This document shows positions 17,384 to 25,673 of a stretch of 64,000 nt of DNA, piece after piece (positions within the stretch are counted from its first letter, which is position 1; the number at the start of each line of letters is the position of its first letter). The stretch is from Rhodocyclus tenuis (GTDB lineage: Bacteria; Pseudomonadota; Gammaproteobacteria; Burkholderiales; Rhodocyclaceae), in NCBI RefSeq assembly GCF_014197755.1, contig NZ_JACIGE010000014.1, positions 50,161-114,160 of the forward strand, in the 5' to 3' direction. Both the position numbers and the translations under genes were made by a program. Under the pieces are notes generated by a model. That model saw nothing but the letters and a program-made list of their open reading frames with translations, was not told where the DNA came from and ran no database searches.

Positions 17384-17821
17384 ATGTCTGCCGTGCCGCC
17401 ATCGCTCGAACGTCTTGTTGCCTTCTACGAGGACTTCTCGCCGGCGAGCGTCGAGCGTTTCGGCGAGTTCTACAGTGCCGATGCTTACTTCAAGGATCCG
17501 TTCAACGAAGTGCGCGGCCTTGCTGCGCTGCAGCGCATCTTCCTGCACATGTTCCAGCAGCTCGATGCGCCGCGCTTCGGCATCGTCGATCGCATCGTCG
17601 ACGCCGGCGGTGCCGTGCTGGTGTGGGAGTTCACCTTCCGCATGCGCAGTTGGAAGGCGGCCGAGACGCAGCTGATCCGTGGCGTTTCGCACCTGAAGTT
17701 CGACGGCGAGGGCAAGGTCTGCTGGCACCGCGACTACTGGGATGCCGCCGAGGAGCTGTACGCCAAGCTGCCGCTGATCGGGTCTCTGGTGCGCGGCCTG
17801 CAAAAGAAACTGGCCGCTTGA
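17384..17821 (+). CDS. NTF2-like (SnoaL-type) fold protein
   Basis: 145 residues, a single cone-shaped NTF2-like domain: LVAFYEDFSPASVERFGEFYSADAYFKDPFNEVRG at the start, then FGIVDRIVDAGGAVLVWEFTFRM and GVSHLKFDGEGKVCWHRDYWDAAEELY. The WHRDYWDAAEE segment recurs in members beside SDR genes in light-induced clusters. It is the last gene of the operon; its stop codon sits at the tip of a perfect 10-base inverted repeat. It could be a small isomerase or a binding partner of the SDR. Confidence 0.88.
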   Translation: MSAVPPSLERLVAFYEDFSPASVERFGEFYSADAYFKDPFNEVRGLAALQRIFLHMFQQLDAPRFGIVDRIVDAGGAVLVWEFTFRMRSWKAAETQLIRGVSHLKFDGEGKVCWHRDYWDAAEELYAKLPLIGSLVRGLQKKLAA

Positions 17822-17830
17822 GCGGCCAGT
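17809..17830 (+). terminator. Hairpin at the end of the lipid operon
   Basis: Perfect inverted repeat ACTGGCCGCT / AGCGGCCAGT with the TGA stop codon at the apex. There is no T-run after it, so it may protect the 3' end of the message or aid Rho-dependent termination rather than act as a classical terminator. Confidence 0.45.
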
Positions 17831-17878
17831 CATCCTGATCTTCACGGGCGCCGCGCTGCGCGCTTCCCATGATGGGGG

Positions 17879-19197
<1,319 letters not shown>

Positions 19198-19608
19198 TCA
19201 CAGCGTCAGATAGACGGCGAAGGCGATCCGCCGCCACGGGTCGCGCTCGTCGCGCAGCGCCGTAATCCGCGCTTCGAGGCGCTCGCCGCGGTCAAGCGCG
19301 GCGGCGACGGCGCGATTCTCGGCGCGCGGAACATAACCAAGGGTGTGACCGTTCCAGTCGACGCGAACGGCCCTGCGGTCGTGCCGGTTGTCGGCCTCGC
19401 GCACCAGCGTCAGCCGGTCGCCGACCTTGAGTTGCGGCCAGACTTCGGCGACAGCGTGGTACTGGCTGCCGGCCAGTGGCGAATCCTGCACCAGGATCTG
19501 CACGCTCTCGGCGTCGGCATATGTGCTCCAGAGCAGCCAGCAGAACACCAGCAGGCGGGTCAGCCAGCCAGCGCCGGCGCGCCTGGCGTCAATCGCTGCT
19601 GAACGCAT
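19198..19608 (-). CDS. Small exported HIRAN-domain protein
   Basis: 136 residues. Residues ~14-35 (WLTRLLVFCWLLWSTYADAE) look like a signal peptide or anchor. The rest is a HIRAN domain: VQDSPLAGSQYHAVAEVWPQLKVGDRLTLVREADNRHDRRAVRVDWNGHTLGYVPRAENRAVAAALD, with the LVREADNxHDxxAVxV and LGYVPR hallmarks. HIRAN is best known as a DNA-end-binding module in SWI2/SNF2 helicases; here it stands alone and appears to be sent out of the cytoplasm. The ATG at 19608 overlaps the yraN end by 20 bases, with GAGTGG upstream. Its role is unknown. Confidence 0.82.
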   Translation of the reverse strand: MRSAAIDARRAGAGWLTRLLVFCWLLWSTYADAESVQILVQDSPLAGSQYHAVAEVWPQLKVGDRLTLVREADNRHDRRAVRVDWNGHTLGYVPRAENRAVAAALDRGERLEARITALRDERDPWRRIAFAVYLTL

Positions 19609-20020
19609 TGCGTAGCCACTCGATATGCGTCGTATCGAGTCCGTCGAGCAGGATGCAGTCGAAGCGACAGTCGGCATCGAAGGAGCCGTGGCGTGCCAGC
19701 CAGTGACGTGCGGCGAGGATGACGCGGCGCTGCTTGCCGTGGCCGATGCTGGCCGCGGCGCCGCCAAAACCCGGATGACGGCGCAGGCGAACTTCGACGA
19801 AAACCGTGCACGCGCCGTCGCGGCAGACGAGGTCGATTTCTCCGCCACGGCAGCGGAAGTTGCGCTCAAGCAGCTGCAGGCCTCGCGCCACGAGATAGCG
19901 GGCCGCCAGTTCCTCGGCCTGCCGGCCGCTGGCATGGCGCGGGTCGGGTGCGCTGCCTGGCGCGGCGCCCGCTGGCCGCTGCGTGGTATCTTTGCCGCTC
20001 ACTGGGAACCCCTCCGTCAT
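19589..20020 (-). CDS. yraN: UPF0102 family endonuclease-fold protein YraN
   Basis: 143 residues. The restriction-endonuclease-like core is visible: GRQAEELAARYLVARGLQLLERNFRCRGGEIDLVCRDGACTVFVEVRLR (residues ~32-80), with D63 and the E76-x-R78 of the PD-ExK-like motif. Family function is unsettled; a nuclease or Holliday-junction role has been proposed. The ATG at 20020 has GGAG upstream, but it overlaps the rsmI start codon on the other strand (bases CATG), so a GTG at 20002 is a possible alternative. It heads the yraN-HIRAN-gmhA-dolP row; the E. coli order is similar except that lpoA is absent here. Confidence 0.92.
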   Translation of the reverse strand: MTEGFPVSGKDTTQRPAGAAPGSAPDPRHASGRQAEELAARYLVARGLQLLERNFRCRGGEIDLVCRDGACTVFVEVRLRRHPGFGGAAASIGHGKQRRVILAARHWLARHGSFDADCRFDCILLDGLDTTHIEWLRNAFSSD

Positions 20021-20876
20021 GACAGAAGAATCTCCGGCATTGTATCTGGCGCCGACGCCGATCGGTAATCTTGGCGACATCACCGTACGTACGCTGGAAG
20101 TGCTGCGCGCCGTCCGCTGGGTGGCTGCCGAGGACACGCGGCATAGCGCGCCACTGCTGGCGCGCTTCGGCTGCGCTGCAAAAATGATCGCCTGCCACGA
20201 ACACAACGAGGAAGCCGCCGCCGCGCAGGTGATCGGCCGATTGGCCGACGGCGAATCGGTGGCGCTAGTGTCCGATGCCGGCACGCCGGCGATTTCCGAC
20301 CCCGGCGCAAGACTGGTCGCGCGCGTGCGCGACGCCGGCTACCGCGTCGTGCCGCTGCCCGGTCCCTGCGCCGCGGTGACGGCCTTTTCCGCTGCCGGGC
20401 TCGCCGACGCGCACTTTCTTTTCTACGGATTCCTGCCGGCGAAAGCCGGCCAACGGCAGGAGGCTTTGCGTGGCTTGGCGGCGCTACCTTACGCGCTGGT
20501 TTTCTATGAGGCACCGCACCGCATCGTCGATACCGTCGCCGCGCTGGCCGAGGCCTTCGGCGGCGAGCGCAGGCTGTTGCTGGCGCGCGAACTGACCAAA
20601 CTGTTCGAGCAGATCCACAGCTGTCCGCTGGCCGAGGCCGTCGCCTGGCTGACCGCCGACAGCGACCGCCAGCGCGGCGAGTTCGTTCTGGTCGTCGCCG
20701 GCGCCGCAGCAGTGGCCGACGACGGCGACAGCGAGCGCGTCCTGCGCCTGCTGCTCGCCGAGGGCCTGCCGGTGAAGCAGGCGGCGAAGCTGGCGCACGC
20801 CATCACCGGCGCGGCGAAGAATGCGCTGTACGCGCGGGCGCTGGAACTACGCGCGGATTCTTCGGCTGCCGATTAG
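20019..20876 (+). CDS. rsmI: 16S rRNA 2'-O-ribose C1402 methyltransferase RsmI
   Basis: 285 residues, a tetrapyrrole-methylase-fold enzyme. PTPIGNLGDITVRTLEVLR (12-30), AEDTRHSAPLL (37-47), VALVSDAGTPAISDPGARLV and YEAPHRIVDT are the RsmI signatures. It methylates the ribose of C1402 in the decoding centre. It is divergent from yraN, as in many proteobacteria. The ATG at 20019 fits the family start (ALYLAPTPIGNLGD within 10 residues); the frame is open 12 codons further but without better signals. Confidence 0.95.
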   Translation: MTEESPALYLAPTPIGNLGDITVRTLEVLRAVRWVAAEDTRHSAPLLARFGCAAKMIACHEHNEEAAAAQVIGRLADGESVALVSDAGTPAISDPGARLVARVRDAGYRVVPLPGPCAAVTAFSAAGLADAHFLFYGFLPAKAGQRQEALRGLAALPYALVFYEAPHRIVDTVAALAEAFGGERRLLLARELTKLFEQIHSCPLAEAVAWLTADSDRQRGEFVLVVAGAAAVADDGDSERVLRLLLAEGLPVKQAAKLAHAITGAAKNALYARALELRADSSAAD

Positions 20877-21054
20877 CCAGCCGGCGAAGGATGCTTCCTG
20901 GCTTTCCCCGAGGATGCTTACTGGTGCCGCAGCACCTGCGGGCCTGCGTTCAGAGAAGTCTTCGGCCGCTGCGGGCCAGGTCGTGCGCCCGAACGTGGGC
21001 GTGTTTCGATTTGGGCCAAAACACAAGTCTCGTTTCTGTCTGAGCTTCGGTGCG
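20877..21054. other. Intergenic region after rsmI
   Basis: First part of a 604-base gap between rsmI and pyrC. No gene is supported; short frames exist on both strands but have no start signals. AGGATGCTT occurs twice (about 20888 and 20911). No T-rich terminator follows rsmI. Confidence 0.4.
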
Positions 21055-21121
21055 CACGCGGGGGTGGGGCCGGGGCGCCTCATGGCTGCACAAATCGTTG
21101 CCCCGGCCCCACCCCCGCGTG
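21055..21121. repeat. Stem-loop A: perfect 22-base inverted repeat with 23-base loop
   Basis: Arms at 21055-21076 and 21100-21121 are perfectly complementary and almost pure G/C (GGGGGTGGGGCCGGGGC core). The loop holds a 21-base sequence at 21078-21098 (starts CCTCATGGCTG, ends CAAATCGT) whose exact reverse complement is the loop of stem-loop B. No T-run follows, so it is not an ordinary terminator. Confidence 0.85.
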
Positions 21122-21202
21122 GCTGACAGGGCAGGCGTATCTACCCGATTGCAAAAGCGGTTCAATCGCGCATTTTCAGTGTGCCCCAACGCTTGGCGAG
21201 GC

Positions 21203-21261
21203 GGGCCGGGTGCCGGGTGCGACGATTTGTGCAGCCATGAGGAGCGCCCGGCGCCCGGTCT
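21203..21261. repeat. Stem-loop B: same loop inverted, different GC-rich arms
   Basis: Loop 21222-21242 is the exact reverse complement of 21078-21098. Arms 21203-21220 (GGGCCGGGTGCCGGGTGC region) and 21244-21261 pair over ~18 positions, with G-T pairs at four of them, so it folds best as plus-strand RNA. Arm sequence differs from stem-loop A while pairing is kept. Confidence 0.75.
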
Positions 21262-21480
21262 GCCGAACGCACAGCGCGCGAACGCGTCGGCAACCCGGAA
21301 CGGCTAATACCAGAGCTGGCCAATAGCCGACTTCAGGACAATGTCGAGAGTGAAGCCTTTCCCGGAAGCGCAAGGCTGCCTCCCGGTACTGCATCTTTTC
21401 GCCCGCCAAACCGGTCCCCGCCGCCGTCTGGCGCGAAATCCTCTAGAATTCCGGATCGAAACATCATCAGGCTTCATTCC

Positions 21481-22515
21481 ATGCAGATCACTCTCACGCG
21501 CCCCGACGACTGGCATTTACACCTGCGCGACGGCGATGCGCTCGCCGCCGTGCTGCCGCACACCGCGCGCCAGTTTGCGCGCGCCATCGTCATGCCCAAC
21601 CTGAAGCCGCCGGTCGTCAGCGTTGCCGACGCGGCGGCGTATCGCGCGCGCATCCTCGCTGCCTTGCCGGCGGGTCTCGATTTCACGCCGCTGATGACGC
21701 TCTACCTGACCGACCGCACTTCAGCCGACGAAATCCGTCGTGCCGCCGACAGCGGTTTCGTGCATGCGGTCAAACTCTATCCCGCCGGCGCGACGACCAA
21801 CTCCGACGCCGGCGTCAGCGATCTGGCGAACTGCGACGCGGCGCTCGCCGAGATGGAGCGACTGGGCCTGCCGCTGCTGGTGCATGGCGAAGTGACCGAT
21901 CCGGCGATCGACATCTTCGACCGCGAACAGGTGTTCATCGAACGCGTGCTGCAGCCGCTGCTGGCACGGCATCCAGGCTTGCGCGTCGTCTTCGAGCACA
22001 TCACGACGCAGGAGGCGGCCGAATTTGTCGCCGGCGCCGGCGCCAACGTCGCCGCGACGATCACCGCGCATCACCTGCTCTACAACCGCAACGCCATCTT
22101 CACCGGTGGCGTGCGCCCACACTATTACTGCCTGCCGGTGCTCAAGCGCGAGCGGCATCGTGCGGCGCTGCTGCGCGCGGCGACGTCGGGTGATGCGCGC
22201 TTCTTCCTCGGTACCGATTCGGCACCGCACGCGCGCGGCGCCAAGGAAGCGGCTTGCGGCTGTGCCGGCTGTTACACGGCGCACGCCGCGCTCGAGTTGT
22301 ACGCCGAGGCCTTCGCCGCGGCCGGGGCGCACGACCGGCTGGAAGCTTTCGCCAGCTTCAATGGCCCTGATTTCTATCGTCTGCCGCGCAATTCCGGCCA
22401 GGTCACGCTGCTTCAGGAAACGTGGACGCCGCCGGCCAGCTATCCCTACGCTGGCGGTGACAGCATCGTTCCGCTGCGTGCCGGCGAAACGCTGCACTGG
22501 CGCCTGCTCGATTGA
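21481..22515 (+). CDS. pyrC: Dihydroorotase
   Basis: 344 residues, type II (E. coli-like) dihydroorotase of pyrimidine synthesis; forms dihydroorotate from carbamoyl aspartate. Metal ligands are visible: HLH at 12-14 in [10 protein letters not shown], the carbamylated lysine K98 in [26 protein letters not shown], and the late aspartate in [15 protein letters not shown] at 21443-21448 could be the -10, though no clear -35 is seen. It is monocistronic or followed after 50 bases by the small lipoprotein gene. Confidence 0.97.
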   Translation: MQITLTRPDDWHLHLRDGDALAAVLPHTARQFARAIVMPNLKPPVVSVADAAAYRARILAALPAGLDFTPLMTLYLTDRTSADEIRRAADSGFVHAVKLYPAGATTNSDAGVSDLANCDAALAEMERLGLPLLVHGEVTDPAIDIFDREQVFIERVLQPLLARHPGLRVVFEHITTQEAAEFVAGAGANVAATITAHHLLYNRNAIFTGGVRPHYYCLPVLKRERHRAALLRAATSGDARFFLGTDSAPHARGAKEAACGCAGCYTAHAALELYAEAFAAAGAHDRLEAFASFNGPDFYRLPRNSGQVTLLQETWTPPASYPYAGGDSIVPLRAGETLHWRLLD

Positions 22516-22565
22516 GCCGCATCGTGCTCGCCTGACCGACCTGCAACAGATCACGTTCGAGGAGA

Positions 22566-23000
22566 ATGATCGTGTCGCCGTTCAAACTGCTTCCGCTGCT
22601 GGCACTGCCGCTGCTGGTGGCGTGCTCGGACGAGCGCGCCACTTTCCCGATCGATGGCAACACCCAGCACGCGCTGACGGTGATTCGCCAGCAGCAGACG
22701 CCGTGGGCACGCAAGGGCGACTACGTTCTGGTGGCGATGCGCATGCCCGACTGCATGCGCCGGCACAAGATGGAAACCGCTGGACTGGAAACGCCGATCG
22801 AGGTTTTTGCGCCGGGCAACAATGCCTGGATATTGCGTCAGGGGCGCCGCATGTACGTGGTCGAGACGCGCAGCTGCGAAGGCTTTGCCCGGCTTGAGGG
22901 CGAACCCGAGGGCGGTTTCGGCCGGCTGGTCGGTACTTTCCGCAGTGTCGATGGCGAGTTCAGTTTCGTTCCTGAAGAGGCGCCGCCAGCGGCCAAGTAG
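22566..23000 (+). CDS. Small predicted lipoprotein of unknown function
   Basis: 144 residues. Residues 1-20 form a lipoprotein signal (LLALPLLVAC, cysteine 20). The mature part has three cysteines, two in YVLVAMRMPDCMRRH and ETRSCEGFARL, that could form a disulfide. I recognise no named family. GAGGAG is 6-8 bases before the ATG. It follows pyrC by 50 bases on the same strand and is closed by a short GC hairpin at 23006-23020. Confidence 0.75.
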   Translation: MIVSPFKLLPLLALPLLVACSDERATFPIDGNTQHALTVIRQQQTPWARKGDYVLVAMRMPDCMRRHKMETAGLETPIEVFAPGNNAWILRQGRRMYVVETRSCEGFARLEGEPEGGFGRLVGTFRSVDGEFSFVPEEAPPAAK

Positions 23001-23005
23001 CTGCG

Positions 23006-23029
23006 CGCCCGCTGCGGGCGTTTCTTTCC
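23006..23029 (+). terminator. Terminator after the lipoprotein gene
   Basis: CGCCCGC-T-GCGGGCG followed by TTTCTTTCCT. The stem is strong and the tail is T-rich, so a Rho-independent terminator is likely. Confidence 0.6.
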
Positions 23030-23111
23030 TTCGCTTCACGGCGTTCCCCCTTTGTGGATGACGACTCGTCAGTGCCCGGCGAGAAAGTGCGGGAGGCGGC
23101 TGGCGGCCGCG

Positions 23112-23117
23112 TATAAT
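23112..23117 (+). promoter_or_regulatory. rnpB: -10 element of the RNase P RNA promoter
   Basis: Perfect TATAAT ending 7 bases before the predicted 5' end of the RNA. The -35 position shows no good match. Confidence 0.6.
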
Positions 23118-23124
23118 CCGCGCC

Positions 23125-23502
23125 GGGGAAGTCAGTCAGACAGCCGCCGGGCGCTTCATGCGCCGGGAGGAAAGTCCGGGCTCCGCAGAGCAGGATGCCG
23201 GCTAACGGCCGGGCGCTATAAGCCGCAAGGCGAAGGCGACGGAAAGTGCAACAGAGAACAGACCGCCGATGGCCCTCCCGGAAACGGGCGGGATCAGGTA
23301 AGGGTGAAACGGCGAGGTAAGAGCTCACCGCGGACGCGGCAACGCGGACGGCACGGTAAACCCCATCCGGAGCAAGGCCGAATAGGGAAGCAATGACGTT
23401 GCTCGCGTCGCTTCCGGGTAGGCTGCTTGAGCGTGCCGGCAACGGTACGCCTAGAGGAATGGCTGTCCACGACAGAACCCGGCTTATCGACGGGCTTCCC
23501 CA
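23125..23502 (+). ncRNA. rnpB: RNase P RNA, bacterial type A
   Basis: Catalytic RNA of RNase P, which matures tRNA 5' ends. Conserved core elements are present: GAGGAAAGTCCGGGCTCC near 23167, the AGGGTGAAACGG block near 23300, GGTAAACCCCA near 23355, and the 3' core ACAGAACCCGGCTTATCG at 23472-23489. Ends are set by pairing of GGGGAAG at the 5' end with CTTCCCC at the 3' end (helix P1). About 378 bases, normal for type A. It sits before the dcw cluster. Confidence 0.95.
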
Positions 23503-23505
23503 CCT

Positions 23506-23926
23506 CATATTCCTGTCTGTCCAGCTTGCCGCCGTGCGCAGCCAACGGCCGGCAGCGTCGAGGCGCGCGTGATTTCCCGGTTCGTGGTGCTGCTGCTACG
23601 TCCGGCGTGTCGGCCGTGTGCGCTTGGGCTGCCTGCGCGCAGCCGTCGGTCAGGCAGCCGCGGTCGGGGCGTCTGCGGCGGTCTCTCCAGGCGCGCGTCC
23701 GGCGGCGTTCGCTCGCCCTTGCCCGCGCCCCCCCTCGTCCTTCCCATCAGTCCGCGGCCCGCGTCGTCAGGTCGGCGCATCTCGTTATAAAGCACTTTAA
23801 CAGGCCTGTTTTTTGTCTTGTTTTTTAACGAGAAATTACCTGCTGTCTCGCCTTCAAAATCGCGCATAAGTCCTTGTCGCGATTGAAAAAAACGCAGATT
23901 CGTCCTTGCTTTGCCGAATTGTTTGT
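23506..23926. other. Intergenic region between rnpB and the dcw promoter
   Basis: No gene supported. It holds a 9-base inverted repeat GGCTGCCTG (23627-23635) / CAGGCAGCC (23651-23659). A palindrome AACAGGCCTGTT with a trailing T-run at 23799-23814 may be a weak terminator. Base composition shifts sharply from GC-rich to AT-rich at about 23780, as expected for a promoter region before mraZ. Confidence 0.5.
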
Positions 23927-23933
23927 CTTAAAG

Positions 23934-23958
23934 TGGGAGGAAGTGGGGAAAAGTGGGG
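23934..23958 (+). promoter_or_regulatory. MraZ-binding repeats before mraZ
   Basis: Three direct repeats TGGGA, TGGGG, TGGGG at 23934, 23944 and 23954, separated by two 5-base spacers (GGAAG, AAAAG). This matches the TGGGN-N5 array bound by MraZ in other bacteria, where it autoregulates the division cluster. Confidence 0.85.
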
Positions 23959-24005
23959 AGGGATGTATCCTCCCCGTCGGCAGAGCAGGGTGAGGAGTGG
24001 CTTGA

Positions 24006-24452
24006 ATGTTCCAGGGGGCGGCAGCGCTGAGTATCGACGCCAAAGGTCGGCTCGCCATTCCGGCGCGTCACCGGGGCGCGCTCGCGGCGGCTGCCGATGG
24101 TCAGATGGTGCTGACCGCGCACCCGCATCGCTGCCTGCTGCTCTATCCGGAACCCGCCTGGGCGCCGATCCGCGAGAAAGTGCTGGCGGCGCCGAGCCTG
24201 CAGCAGCAGTCGGCGCTGATCAAACGCCTGCTCGTCGGTTTTGCGCGCGAGGAAACGCTTGACTCCGCCGGCCGCCTGATGGTCGCGCCCGAGCTGCGCG
24301 AGTTTGCCGGCTTCGACAAGCAGGTCTGGCTGGTCGGCCAGGGCGATCACTTCGAAATCTGGTCGGACGCCGGCTGGCGCAAGCAGCAGGAAGCCATCTT
24401 CGCGTTGGGCGACCAGCTGCTGCCGCCGGGGCTTGAGGATCTCGCGTTGTGA
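24006..24452 (+). CDS. mraZ: Transcriptional regulator MraZ
   Basis: 148 residues, two AbrB-like SpoVT half-domains: [22 protein letters not shown] at the start and [23 protein letters not shown] in the middle, the duplicated D-x-K/A-GR motif of MraZ. It binds TGGGN repeats such as those 50-70 bases upstream and represses the dcw operon. GAGGAG precedes the ATG. Its end overlaps rsmH by 4 bases, starting a chain of coupled genes through lpxC. Confidence 0.96.
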   Translation: MFQGAAALSIDAKGRLAIPARHRGALAAAADGQMVLTAHPHRCLLLYPEPAWAPIREKVLAAPSLQQQSALIKRLLVGFAREETLDSAGRLMVAPELREFAGFDKQVWLVGQGDHFEIWSDAGWRKQQEAIFALGDQLLPPGLEDLAL

Positions 24453-25402
24453 GTCTGGCCTCAGGGCACCAGACGGTTCTGCTCGCCGAAGCGGTCGCAG
24501 CGCTGGCGATCAGGCCGGACGGGTGTTACGTCGATGGCACCTTCGGTCGTGGCGGACACAGCCGGGCGATTCTCGAGCGCCTCGGGCCGCAGGGGCGGCT
24601 GCTCGCTTTCGATCGTGACCCGCAGGCAGTGGCGGCAGCGCGGGCCATCGGGGATTCGCGTTTTACGCTGCTGCACCGCCGCTTCGGCGATCTGGCGGCG
24701 GCGCTGGCCGAGGCAGGAGTAGGGGCGGTTGATGGCGTTCTCCTTGATATCGGAGTGTCGTCGCCGCAGTTGGACGAGGGGGAGCGGGGCTTCAGCTTTC
24801 GCTTTGATGCGCCGCTCGACATGCGCATGGATACAACGCAGGGCGAGACGGCAGCGGAGTGGCTGGCGCGAGCCGATATCAGGGACATCACGGAGGTCAT
24901 CAGAAACTATGGCGAAGAACGGTTTGCTTTCCAGATTGCAAAGAAGATTGTGGCTGCTCGGAGCGAGCGGCCTGTTGCAACCACAGGCGAACTCGCCGCG
25001 CTCGTACGCGAGAGCGTGCGGACCCGCGAACTCGGCCAGGACCCGGCGACGCGCACCTTTCAAGCTCTACGGATTCGTATCAATCAGGAACTCGAGCAGC
25101 TTGCGCTAGCCTTGCCGCAGGCGGTCGAGATACTGAAAGCAGAAGGGCGGCTGGTCGTGATCAGCTTTCACTCGCTCGAAGACCGGATCGTCAAGCGCTT
25201 CATGCGCGAGCAGTCGGCACCCGATGCATTGCCGAAAGACTTGCCGCTGCGCGCCGATCAGTTGCCACCGGCGCGCCTGCGCCTGCTCGGCAAGCCGGTT
25301 CGCGCCGCTGCGGCGGAAGTCGCCGTCAATCCGCGGGCGCGCAGTGCGGTGATGCGCGTCGCCGAAAAACCCGCGCTGGCGCCGGCGCGCGAGGTCGCCT
25401 GA
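24449..25402 (+). CDS. rsmH: 16S rRNA m4C1402 methyltransferase RsmH
   Basis: 317 residues from GTG overlapping the mraZ stop. It N4-methylates C1402 of 16S rRNA, the same base whose ribose RsmI modifies. Motifs: [26 protein letters not shown] (SAM loop), [22 protein letters not shown], and [16 protein letters not shown] near the C-terminus. Length is normal. Second gene of the dcw cluster, one base before ftsL. Confidence 0.97.
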   Translation: MSLASGHQTVLLAEAVAALAIRPDGCYVDGTFGRGGHSRAILERLGPQGRLLAFDRDPQAVAAARAIGDSRFTLLHRRFGDLAAALAEAGVGAVDGVLLDIGVSSPQLDEGERGFSFRFDAPLDMRMDTTQGETAAEWLARADIRDITEVIRNYGEERFAFQIAKKIVAARSERPVATTGELAALVRESVRTRELGQDPATRTFQALRIRINQELEQLALALPQAVEILKAEGRLVVISFHSLEDRIVKRFMREQSAPDALPKDLPLRADQLPPARLRLLGKPVRAAAAEVAVNPRARSAVMRVAEKPALAPAREVA

Positions 25403-25403
25403 A

Positions 25404-25673
25404 ATGGTCCGCCTCAATCTGCTGCTGCTGCTGATTGCCGCCGCCTGCGCGCTGGCAACCGTGACGGCGCAGCACAGTGCGCGCAAGCTCTTTCAGTCGC
25501 TCGAAGCCGAGCAGGAGCGTGCACGCCAGCTTGAGGTCGAGTTCGGCCAGTTGCAGCTTGAGCTGTCAACCTGGGCGACGGCACCACGCATCGAGAAGAT
25601 CGCGCGCGAGAAACTGAAGATGAACGTGCCGGAAGCGCCGCGCACGCTCAGCGCGGCGTTGGGGCAGCGATGA
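25404..25673 (+). CDS. ftsL: Cell division protein FtsL
   Basis: 89 residues: short cytoplasmic tail, one transmembrane segment (LNLLLLLIAAACALATVTA), then a periplasmic coiled coil (RKLFQSLEAEQERARQLEVEFGQLQLELSTWA) and IEKIAREKLKMNVPE, the FtsL/DivIC-like leucine-zipper layout. It joins FtsB and FtsQ in the divisome. Overlaps ftsI by 4 bases. Confidence 0.94.
   Translation: MVRLNLLLLLIAAACALATVTAQHSARKLFQSLEAEQERARQLEVEFGQLQLELSTWATAPRIEKIAREKLKMNVPEAPRTLSAALGQR

Noticed and set aside
20877..21480. Several 70-90-codon frames across the stem-loops
   Set aside because: They read through the palindromes in many frames, have no start signals and no recognisable product.
23569..23790. Short open frame between rnpB and mraZ
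   Set aside because: No ribosome-binding site, Arg/Ser/Pro-rich composition, and open frames on both strands.
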